Origin: Theobroma cacao
Lineage: Eukaryota > Streptophyta > Magnoliopsida > Malvales > Malvaceae
Length of the DNA: 64,000 nt
Direction: 5' to 3'
Assembly (NCBI RefSeq): GCF_000208745.1
Contig: NC_030855.1
Coordinates: 20,322,966 to 20,386,965, forward strand
Both the position numbers and the translations under genes were made by a program. Under the pieces are notes generated by a model. That model made no database searches and was not told the DNA's origin. It saw only the letters and a program-made list of their open reading frames with translations. Shown in pieces: positions 41,105-51,412 of the stretch; positions within the stretch are counted from its first letter, which is position 1; each line of letters opens with the position of its first letter.

Positions 41105-42055
41105 AAAATATTATAAAATATAATTTGAAAGAACAATTATAAGAGAAAGTATTTAGAAGGAGTAAAAAAGATCTTATTAGAGTGTATATTTACAAATAAA
41201 GTTAAGAGTCTATTTATAAGCTAATAATCTCTTATCTAGATAAAATTTTTAAGATAAATATAATGCTAAGGAATATGATTTGAATGGATTAAATATTAAT
41301 CTTAATCTAATCTAATGTACATCCAAACCTAGATATACATAATTAATTATAAAAATTTAAATCAAATTACATTCTTGTGTTTGGCCTGGGTTGTTTGGCC
41401 TATCTAAGTTGTCGGATCCAAAATTTTAAATCGTGATATAATGGATATTTACACATATATTCATTACATTCCTTTTAAATATCCATTGTGTTAAAAATAT
41501 ATCTCGTTAAAACCTTATTAGAAAAAAATCTCACAAAAAAAATATGAGTAAAGCAAAAATTGTATATAATTCTTTTCAAGAATTTGTTTTTTTTTTTAAA
41601 GTTCAATAATACGTTTTTGAAATACTACCGCATTAAAAACCTTATCAAGAAAAACTTAATGAGAAAAATCTCGACGAAGAAAAAGAATACAATACGTATT
41701 TTATTCCCTCTCTTAACTGAATTATTTAACATTTTTAAAACGATACATTTCAATATTTTGTATCAACTTTTCAAATGTTGTAATAAGACGGGTTTTGGTG
41801 AAAAAATATGTTAGATTATTACTTGAATAAATTTGTTAAACACTAATATTATTTTTTTTTTGAAGATCATGAAGAAGAATTTTGATAAAATATGTTTTGT
41901 TTTACTACGTTTAATGTATTATTCTTTTAATTGTATTATAAAAGCGATATTATTCTTGTATAACGTTATTGAAATTTTTTTCTTGATTAACAATTTACAT
42001 GTTTCTCGAATATATTGAATTATAAATCTTATTCAAATACATTCATGACTTGCTT
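41105..42055 (-). mobile_element. Copia fragment: LTR plus 3' end of pol
   Basis: The stretch 41105-41468 matches, with divergence, the LTRs of the Copia element at 53.2-60.1 kb, and ends TTCATTACA where that one ends TTCATAACA. The following 41469-42055 matches the sequence next to that LTR at 53571-54110, including the RNase H coding part on the - strand. All frames are broken. The match stops at about 42055, where a different sequence begins. Confidence 0.7.
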
Positions 42056-43324
42056 TTATACTGCTAGAATAAGTTATTGCACAATAATCCAGGAATTTTC
42101 ACTTGTTGGGAAGGATGGATTTTTTTAAGAAAGTTTGCTTTTATGGAGACGAATGTGTCCTGCCCCGTCCAGTTCAGTTCCTAATATTTTTCCCATAATT
42201 GGTCAATCTGATGCCACATCTTGGTTTTGCTATTATATTACGAGCCTCCATCATTGTTGATTGCACAGGTACATTGTTGGCCTCATTGTGCTATGTAACT
42301 GATATTTTTGTTGGCTGCTCTGTTGCAACGCTTGTTGGTACTGCTGTTGATTGATCTGGCTTGTTTGTGCTATTAAGTTGTTGCTATCACTCGGAGGAAT
42401 GTCATTAGTGCACTTTTCTGATATGGAGTTGACAAAGAGTTCACGTTTTCAGGGCAATGGTGTTTACTAGAAGCCCTCATCATGGAAATTGCCAGCAAAA
42501 TGAAGTTAGACCCACACTGGCAGTCTAATTAATTCCTCTCAGGTTGCAATGCTTTTGGGTAATGCCGTGACCGAGCTTCTGATTTCTCTTTATATCGACC
42601 AAAATGCAAAATCAGCTTGTAAATACCTCTGCCGAAGTCTTTTTACATAGGAGTTTTGGTAGTTTTGTCTTTTCCCATGGTCATCAAGCTCCACTATCAA
42701 ATTCAATTTTCTCATGGTGGTTTAATGCAGCCTCTGTTACACGTGCGGGTTTCTCATGGTGGTTTAATTGCAACACCGCTTTGTGGTCTTGGGTTCATGT
42801 TGAGCTTATTGTTGGAGGGTCTTTGCTAATGTGGTGCACTTATTATTTTTGGGTCTCTTTCTGGCTCCCTCTGTTCATGTGTGCACAGTGCACTGTTCCT
42901 TGCATTTTCAGGTGGACTAACTAATTGCAGAATCCAATTCAAAGGTTGCCATTTCATAGGTGAGCGTAGGCTATTTTCATTGAAATCTACAAGCTAATTT
43001 AATCGATTGTGGAAGTTTCTATTGTGCACACATTGTGGAAGGGTAATTTATTTACTGATACGCGTACGAAGTATGTGCTGACAAGCAAAGCATACTTTCG
43101 GCGTGGTGGTGATTAGTTTCTGGAGCCACTCTATCTTCCTACATTATTTCCATGATATTTTGTTATGTTTTACTTCAGCTCTGCTATGTGTGGTTTTTAT
43201 GCTCTTGAAATTGTAATTATGGTGCATTGTACTTGGATATTATGGGTGGCTTTGCTGCTCACCTATAAGGGTGGCATTGTGACTCCATATCGTTTTATCA
43301 ATAATATATAAAATCCTCACTTTG
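42056..43324. mobile_element. Unclassified 1.27-kb insertion inside the Copia remnant
   Basis: This piece is less AT-rich than everything around it and interrupts the Copia remnant: Copia-like sequence precedes it and an LTR-like sequence follows. It has one 106-codon open frame (42604-42924, + strand) of no recognised family. It contains a directly repeated TTTCTCATGGTGGTTTAA (near 42709 and 42750). It could be a 5'-truncated LINE or a retrocopy in + orientation; neither a poly(A) tail nor a clear target duplication was found. Confidence 0.4.
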
Positions 43325-43540
43325 ACTGAAAAAGAAAATAATATTAAAAAATTTAATTTAAATGAATTAAATTTTAATCTTAATTTAATCTAATTTACAT
43401 TCAATTTTAAATTTACATAATTAAAATCAGATTACATTTTTATGACTAGATTGTTTGCTTTATCTGAACTATCTAGTTTAAAACCTTAGATCATAACACA
43501 ATAAACATACACACATATATTTATATCATAAAATTATTAT
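43325..43540 (-). mobile_element. Second LTR remnant of the broken Copia copy
   Basis: Resembles the right half of the LTR at 41250-41468, in the same orientation, ending in a similar ACACACATATATTTAT stretch. With the fragment at 41105-42055 it forms a collapsed Copia copy. From 43612 the sequence is the 3' flank of HAOX-C, so the element inserted close to that gene's 3' end. Confidence 0.5.
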
Positions 43541-43757
43541 TTATTACATCTCGTATTATTTATGAATAGTCAATAGTCTCAAACAAAATAATGTTAGAAA
43601 CGGAACTTCGGCGTCCTTCCACTTCAGGAATTGGAAGACTACAATGTTTTCATTCTTAGTAGCAACCTTGTTAAGGCAAGGATTCCACTTATTTGATGCC
43701 TGTTAAAAATTATTGGCACAGTCCATGTGCAGGACATTCGTTTCTTCTGGATGAGTA

Positions 43758-46700
43758 TTAAAGCATTGAGAGGATGTGATCATGTTTGGTTCTGACATGA
43801 CTCCTGGTAATTTCCTTCACACTAGAACAACCAGAAAGGGACATAGCGAGTTCAAGCTCATCCTTAAGCATTTCAAGGACTCGTCTGACTCCGTATTCCC
43901 CCTTGGCTGCAAGTCCATAGATAACTGGCCTTCCAACCTACAACATACATAGCATAGTTAGAGCACATTAGTGGACAGAAACAGGTCAATGCAGGAAAGA
44001 ATGCAAGATGTGTAGTTCCACGATTTAAACTTGAAGGTGAATGTGACAGGGAAAATGAGAAATGAACCCATACTGTAGCCTTGTCTCCTTAAACCCTCTT
44101 CAATTTATTAGCATAACCAGTTGCAATGAGATGCAATTGCATAACCACGTAGATACAGAAATGAAACATCGGAGTTGTTTCTTGACTGAAATGATATATA
44201 GTTAAGAGGTTTAAGAGCTTACTAGGACAGCTTGTGCACCAAGAGCCATTGCCTTGAAAATATCTGTTCCTCGCCGCACTCCTCCATCAAGGAAAACTGG
44301 AACTTTTCCATCAACAGCATGAACAACCTGCGACCTCATTGTTCACATATATGTAGGAAGTAATCAGAGAATTTTCCTTACTAATCCAGATTTTGTTGGG
44401 AAGTATCACCCTCAACTCATATTCTATAGCCGCATACTATACTGATAACAATGATACGTTAAGGAGAGCACCTCTTCCAGAACAGATATGGTGGGAGGAC
44501 TATAATCCAGCTGGCGAGCTCCGTGATTGGAGACAATAATCGCATCAACACCTACTTCCAGCGCCTTCATTGCTGTGAATGGTAGTATCAAACTTTCAAA
44601 AAGCTATTCAATCAGCAGCCAAAGCCAGAAGAAAGTGTGAAGACACGAATACATACGCAAGAACAAAATAAAAAATAAGTTGAATAAAGTATAACCTGAT
44701 TTCTAAAAGTTAAAACTGATGCGTTTGCTAAGCTCTTTGACTTTAGCTCATGTAAGAAAGCAGAATCTAAATGAATCTGCTGAAGGGCAAGGGCTTATAT
44801 ATAAATAGCTGAATAACAGTGTGTTCAACTAGAGCGTCAAGACTTCAATGGGGATACCAAACTAAAAAAGGCAGTGCCTTAACCTTACCATCTTCTTGAG
44901 TGAGTACCCCTTTGATCAGAATTGGCAATTTTGTAATAGATTTCAACCATCCGATGTCCTGTAGAAATGACAATGTACTAGTTAAACCAGTAACAGCGCC
45001 GTAGTTCCAGAACAATGGTTCTCACTTCTTATATTCACCTCACTCTTGCCAGACGACTCTAATACTATTAAAGAGCCAAAAAAATTGCCCATTAATATCT
45101 GTGAGGACCTTTAAGCAAAGTACTGAAACAAGCAGTCAGGGTTAGTTTGGAATTGCAGGGTGGTTGGAAAAGTGTGGACGAAAGAACCATAGGAAAAAGC
45201 CACTCTTTTACTCAAACCTAAGGTGAAGCTGAATATTTCTAATCTGTTTGGCATTGCAATTCATGGCCAAACAAATGCAACCTAAACATATTGAAACTAA
45301 GCCTAAATTATTTATCTATTAGTATCAGTACTAAATAATTATCCAGGTGATAATTAGCAATGGGAAAGAGATGAAACAGGAAGGAGGGTGAAACAAGCCT
45401 GAGAGTAGAACATCTGCAATAAATATCATAAAAACATATTACAAAATAACTTGGATGATCTATCAATCCTTACCTCCCAACAAAAAGAAGGATCACGGGT
45501 CCAATTGACCAGTGCATCTAGATTTGAACCTCCATCCTGCAAAATCTATAACATGTTATCTATATTTCATGATCAAAAACATCTAACAGACTTAATAGAT
45601 GTAGTCCAATCCCTTAATTTCAATTAATTTCCTTTGGTCATTTAAAAGAAAAAGGGACAGATTATGTGCCACATAACTGTCGGACTGTAAAATTGACATT
45701 GTATTGGAGAAAAAGACAAGATAAAACCGAAGCAAAAGCAAATACAGGATGAAGTCCTTTGAACAACTCTCACTAAAACAGTATGGGTTATCCTATAAGA
45801 GACAGTCCTATGTATTTGAAAATAAACATAAGCTCATTACTTCTCCGTTTTATGTTCTGCAGTCTGGACAGAAAGATGCATAGTGCATTTAAAACATGGT
45901 TTTAGCTTAAGAAGCCAGATGCCTACGCAACCCAGGAAAACTATTCTGATGCATGATTGGGGATTGGGATTATTCTACTCACAGTGACAATGTTAGTTGA
46001 TAATAGACCCTCCAGGTTCTTCAGTTCAGGTACAATGATCCTACAGAGGTTTGTCAGAAGTAATGTTTCACATGAGATGCATAAGTCATAGCTTTCCGCA
46101 TAAATTGTAAATCAGAAATAACATTACTTGTCATGGTATATAAACCACATCAGTGTATCATCTCTATAATACAAAGCATGTTAATCCAAACAGTTAAAAG
46201 CAACTGGATCTTTAGTGCCCGGAAACTCAATGAAAGAGAAAATGCTGATATTTCACTTGTTCTTAATGTCTGCCTCCCTGCGACCATGTCTTGGAGAATC
46301 ACCGGTTACGACAATTGCCTTATATCCATTATTTTCAGCTCTTTGCACCAGCTTAGCTGATATATCCCGCCTCTTATACACCTATTCAGAGGAAAACCAA
46401 ATTAGGTTCCAAATTCTAGCAAATGGATATTTATGGGACAGAAGAAATTCCTGCTGCTAACTAAAGATAAAGTCTACATGGTAACAGTAAAAGAGCTCCA
46501 GGCAAGGACAAATACATATAACTGGAAGAAGCGAACAGCATTGCAGCAGACAGCTACTTCCTCCAAAGTACAGGTAGATGAAATAGATAGAACCTGGAAT
46601 GAGAATTTACAGTGGAAACAGACATTAAAATCTAGGCACCTAAAAGTTATATATATGTATATTGTTAATACCATTATCGTGTTACATGCAGATGCTGCTC

Positions 46701-47142
46701 TGGCTGTGGCAATCTCTCCTGGAAATAAAGCAAACAGCTAGTCAATAAAAGTTTAAAAAAGTTTAAAAGAATTTGTTTTAGAGGACTCAGACCTGAAGGG
46801 TTTGCCAGCTTATGCCTAGAAGTTGGAGCAATCATAACTGGCATGGAGATATTGTAACCTAATACCGTAGTTGATAAATCAATGCTGCTCACATCTAGAA
46901 GAACTCTAGGCTGAATACTGAGAAGTCACAGATAATAAGTTAAAATGATGAAACCTATATGCTCAGTCTCAGAGTCATTTAACCAAGTTAAGCCATTACG
47001 TGATTCTATGAAATGCTTCCTCATTCTCTTTTAAGGTATATTGATCCTCTGCTCCTCCAGCGAAGAAATCATAGTACATTTTTGGAAGGGCTTGCCTTGC
47101 TAATTCTCGAAATCCATTGACATTAACAGGTTCTGCTGCCAT
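43758..47142 (-). CDS. HAOX: Peroxisomal (S)-2-hydroxy-acid oxidase, HAOX-like copy C
   Basis: Third member of the family, with the same exon lengths as A and B. Exons in coding order: 47000-47142, 46793-46917, 46672-46718, 46516-46593, 46257-46381, 45983-46040, 45474-45536, 44889-44958, 44472-44572, 44223-44327, 43758-43937; 364 aa, uninterrupted, C-terminus SML. Catalytic His and Arg remain in [15 protein letters not shown] and the lysine in LIKGV. Several positions conserved in A and B are changed: TAMHKLA/TGMHKLA becomes TSRHKLA, and [12 protein letters not shown] becomes [12 protein letters not shown]. In spinach GOX numbering it carries Phe24, Ser108 and His161, so three pocket residues differ from GOX. 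An acceptor at 47146-47148 and a donor at 47744-47745 frame a 5' UTR intron. It may be a diverged enzyme or one losing activity; no inactivating break is seen. Confidence 0.94.
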
Positions 47143-49659
47143 ATCCTAGAAACATAGACAATGTTTTAATATTCTGCTACATCTAGCTCTAACTGCCACT
47201 GCAGTTTCAGTAATAGACCAAAGCATAAGTTCTGGAATAAATCTTAGAAGAGTTGTGACGTGCAGACCTATGTTGCAAGAATAACTTTGATAGGCAAATC
47301 CCGTTTTGGGGCTTCTAACAGTTTTGCTGTTAATGATATGAGATCATAAATGGTTATATCATGTAAAGGGCTCTCAAGCACATCAAAGATCATTTACATA
47401 CCAACCATGAAAATTGGCAAAGGTGCTCCAGAACTACACTCCAGAACTAAATTAAAGAGAATTTGCAAATGATGTGTATAATTTTATTCATTGACAGATG
47501 GGTGTTGGGGAGCTGTGGCAAGATTCCGGTACAGACAAGTAGACATTAGCCGATGTGTATAGCAATATGAGCTAATTATTCTTGGCAACCCTCAAATATC
47601 TGATTCGCAGGACGATATATAGCACGATGTATGAGGACAATTGTAAAGTGCTTGACTGCCATAAAAACTAGCGCATAGTGACTCATCAGAGTATGTGTTT
47701 AAGTTCAGAAGATAATCAAAGCAAGTGATCTTGCGAAAAACATACCTATGAGAGCAGAAAGCCACTCCAGAATTCTTATGTTATGTGAATGATAGAGCAG
47801 GTTCTGTGCAATAATTTCTAACTTTGAAATGAATTCTGTGTTATGCAAATCTGAAAACAAAATGTTTATGCGGAAAAAACTGGTGCCGTCTTTAATTTTG
47901 CAACCTCTGCCACCATGTAAGAGGTATATTTTTCCTGTTTTCTGGTCAATCGAATTGGCTAAAATTTCAAGGAATCTTTCCCCGTTCAGTAGCCAGGCCA
48001 TGTCCTCTTGTCTCGACTTATGGTGTCACCTTCTGTTTGATAGTTATATTAATATGAGTGATGGGCCATGGTTCCGAATCCGAAGAAAACGAAGAACTTA
48101 TACAATAAATCCTGGAAGCAGAGAAAGGTAATTAAACACTTATCGTTTTGTCACGGGGTGAGGAACGGAACTGATGTCACGGTCAAGAGTTCAGACAGCA
48201 GCCGGGCAGGCGAGCAGCACAGACTGCACATGCGAACCAGGCAGTCCATCGGTTTAGTAGGCCAATAGGCCCGTCAAGAAGTCTGGCCTGCTTTTGTGGG
48301 TTTTGAAGTTTACTTAAAGTTCAAATTTCAAAATTTCACTGCATAACGGTGTCAAATATTTACGAGACAAATCCCATGAGTGCAATAGATATTATATTAA
48401 ATCCAATGTATTATTTCTAATTAATTGTTTCTCGAAGGTCATTGGACCTCCTTTGAATGCTTTTAACTTTTAACTTTGAGTTGATTTCAATGAAGAATTT
48501 AAGATCAATTATTTGAAGTATTTTTGTTATACTATAACAAAAGTTAAGAATGGAGAAATGAAATCATAAGGAAGAATCCTGAACCCATCCTAGTCCTAAG
48601 AGAGTACTATCTGTATCACAAGGCCACCAGAAAATCAGCAATAATGTGAGTTAAACCTACTTTTGTCGTTGAGAACTTTATTGTGCGAAAATTTGGGTAC
48701 TTCCAAAAAAAGGAAAAACCTAGCAGCTACAAATAGCTGAAGGTACCCTTTGGGGCCTGGGCTATTAAGACAAGTGGTCATGGTCTCATTAGGGTACCGG
48801 CTACGTCAAGTAGGTTGCGTTAGCCTGTCAACTTTCCAGGCAGCTGCACAACGTGTAGTATATGTCGTAGGGTAATGGCTGCAGCCAGCAACTGCAGGGA
48901 CCAATTTCTTTTCCAGAATGTGGACGGAACTATTAATTTATTCGCAAATCGAAGCACATTTATACGGCCAATATGAAAATTTAATCTCCTCTTTTTAATT
49001 CGTAATAATTGTGGCATATTTTCAATAATAATATTATGAGTCGTATATTCATTTTGAAAAAAAATAAAAAGAATAAAGTTTTTTAAAAAATTATTTTCGT
49101 TTCAAATAATTATATTTATTTAGATATTTTTATCCAAAAAATTATATCAGTACAAAAAGAAATACTTTGTCTATAAAATAAGACTTTGTTTTTTTCTAAA
49201 TGTATAAAAACAATTTCAAATCAAACTCTCTTCGTTTTCCAAATACTTAGATTGCTTATAAACTATTTTATTATAAAAAAATTTTATAAGAATTTGATAA
49301 TCTTGTCATATGTTGATGAGTGTTTAATGAATTGATTTTATTAATGTAAAATATAATTAATCGTTAGATTTAATTGTATCTTCGATATACATATTGAAAC
49401 CCATTTCATAATTTTTTTTATTTTCAATTATATATTCCAACAACAACAACAATAATAATAATAAGTCATATACATATGAAAATTTATTTACATAAATCTT
49501 AATTCCCATGTTGCTAGCCAAAGTTAGCAATGGCAGTTAAAGAGAGGAAAGGGAAATAAAATTCAACACCAAAAAGAAGATGGAAAGAAATTAAAACAGT
49601 TAGAATGTTATCGAGGATAATGTTGAAGCCAATGTTTCTATATTATTTATTTCAACTTA
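47143..49659. other. 5' region of HAOX-C and AT-rich spacer
   Basis: The part 47146-47745 is the 5' UTR intron of copy C, about 260 bp longer than in copy B. Similarity to the upstream region of copy B runs to about 48015. Beyond that no gene is seen. The stretch 48150-48270 is GC-richer than its surroundings, with several GTCAC words, but nothing in it could be identified. From 49020 the DNA is simple AT-rich sequence with short CAA/ATA runs near 49440. Confidence 0.5.
47746..47840 (-). other. Putative non-coding 5' exon of HAOX-C
   Basis: Ends in the same 18 bases (GGCTTTCTGCTCTCATAG) plus GTATGT donor as the exon upstream of copy B. The upstream limit is a guess. Confidence 0.55.
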
Positions 49660-50446
49660 AGGTTCGTTTGTTTTGATGTTAAATATTTTTAGCAAAACAT
49701 TTTTAAGACTTATGCTTATTTGGAAGATGAAAAATTTATTTCAAATGTAAAATATTTTACGGATTAACAAAAAAAATATTCATTAACTACGTAAAATGTC
49801 TTACACTCTTGAGAAGTGTAAGACATTTTCTAGAGAATAAAAAAATATTATTATTTTAAACCTAGTAGTATAGGATTGATGAAAATTAACATTTAACTTA
49901 AAATATTTAAAAAATTAAAAATTATTAATATTTAATTAAAAATGTTAACTTAAAATATTAATCTTTAAATTCAATAAATCTTACTAAAAATTATAATAAA
50001 AAATATTTCAATGATCATCATTTGATTAATACACATTTATAATTATAGATTTTAGATGTTTTATACAATAGATGAATATTGATATTTTTATAATGTTATG
50101 AAAAAAATGATCAGATGGAAAATTTTTTAAAATTTAGAGTTTACTTTCATTACACATATATGGTTAAATGCTTCGAAAAATATTCTTATTTATTTTGTCC
50201 ATTTTCATTTTTATTTTTAATTTTGATCCCAAATTAGTGAAAATCAAATGAGATCATTGTTTTGTAATAACTCCTATGTATCATTTTAACACCAAACTAA
50301 CTCCACTAATGGTGGTGGAAAATATATTTCACGAGATGATCCAAGCAATAAAAAATATTTTCGACAGTTTATCGAAACAATAGAAAACATTTTATATGGA
50401 AAAATTTTTCCCCAACAAGTTATTTTTTAGTTACCAAATAGACCGT
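49660..50446. mobile_element. Tourist/PIF-Harbinger-like MITE
   Basis: The left end AGGTTCGTTTGTTTTG and the reverse complement of the right end, CGGTCTATTTGGTAAC, are related, and a TTA flanks both (49657-49659 and 50447-50449). A three-base TTA/TAA duplication and a GGT..GTTTGG-type end are typical of this superfamily. No coding capacity. Confidence 0.6.
49793..49829. repeat. Perfect 15-bp hairpin inside the MITE
   Basis: AAAATGTCTTACACT (49793-49807) and its exact reverse complement (49815-49829) are separated by 7 bases. Confidence 0.9.
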
Positions 50447-50603
50447 TAGCATTTTTCAATAACAAGGTCCCAACCTAAGATGCGTATGTTGACAATCACG
50501 TTTCAACTTTGCTAGTCGTTAATCCACTGTATCTAAGTTACGCCTGGTGGTATTTGAGATTTTACCATCAACATTACAAGATTCGGATTAATTATTTATC
50601 TAT

Positions 50604-51407
50604 TGTCATGGTCCACACCGGCTTGTAAGGTATTATTTGTTTTGATCTGTTGGGACTACAATTTTGTCTCACAAAAGGTGTCTCATAAATTAAATATGAT
50701 GTGAACCTTAAATGTCCAGTCTCACACAATCGATGTGAAAATCATAGTTTCCCTTTGGGACCTTGATATCCTCTTTTTATTTAGGATTCATGACTCCCCA
50801 CTAGGTCTATGGCATTTTCCATAATGTAGGAATTAATGACTCTCGTGACATCCTCCCTCACTCTAATAAGAGCCCATTATCCTTGGTAATACATCGTTAA
50901 TATCCCTAAAACCCATTATGATACCAATTTTCACAGTTTACACCAACCTACAAGATATTATTCATTTTGGCCCACTTGCTTCACAATTTTATCTCACAAA
51001 AGGCGTCTCACAAGTTAAAGATGGTGTTAAACCTTAAAAACGTAAATTCAAGTTGGAAACATGAGCACATGACAAATGGTATCTGAGCAAACCCAAATCT
51101 TCATTGATTTGAGGCTCTCATGAGAGATATCAAGGTCGAGGTAGACCCAGACTAAGGTATGGTCCCTCTTTTCTATAGATAAAAGAGCCTGTGCAATAAG
51201 GGTATTGCGTAATTAAATGAGATAAAATGTCACAGATCTCATATTAGTAAGAGATAGGGTCAGTCTTGGGTTTATAAATAAAGGCATTCTTTCACCTATC
51301 ATACATGTTTTTGGGTTAAAAACGGGAGCCTATGATATCAGGTATTTAAGGTTCACACTTTTTATGGGAGTAGTAGTAATATCCTCAAGTTGGTGTGGAC
51401 CATGACA
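50604..51407. mobile_element. 804-bp element with 16-bp inverted ends and 5-bp target duplication
   Basis: TGTCATGGTCCACACC (50604-50619) is repeated in exact inversion at 51392-51407. TCTAT flanks both sides (50599-50603 and 51408-51412). TG...CA ends with a 5-bp duplication suit an LTR-type element, but 16 bp of inverted repeat is long for that. Inside, 50625-50700 and 50945-51020 are diverged direct copies sharing a TCTCACAAAAGG core. TGGTATCTGAGCA at 51076 resembles the tRNA-iMet primer site (TGGTATCAGAGC). It may be a small non-autonomous LTR element (TRIM/SMART-like) or a solo LTR. Confidence 0.65.
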
Positions 51408-51412
51408 TCTAT

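Noticed and set aside
42604..42924. 106-codon open frame as a host gene
   Set aside because: Tryptophan- and phenylalanine-rich composition, no family match, and it lies inside an insertion within a transposon remnant.
21690..47142. Calling the oxidases photorespiratory glycolate oxidase (GOX/GLO1)
   Set aside because: The Trp108-equivalent is lost and the C-terminus is SML, which fits HAOX rather than GOX, where Trp is kept.
48068..48268. 66-codon open frame upstream of HAOX-C
   Set aside because: Lies in duplicated flank and unique spacer with no family match; the matching place near copy B has no equivalent frame.
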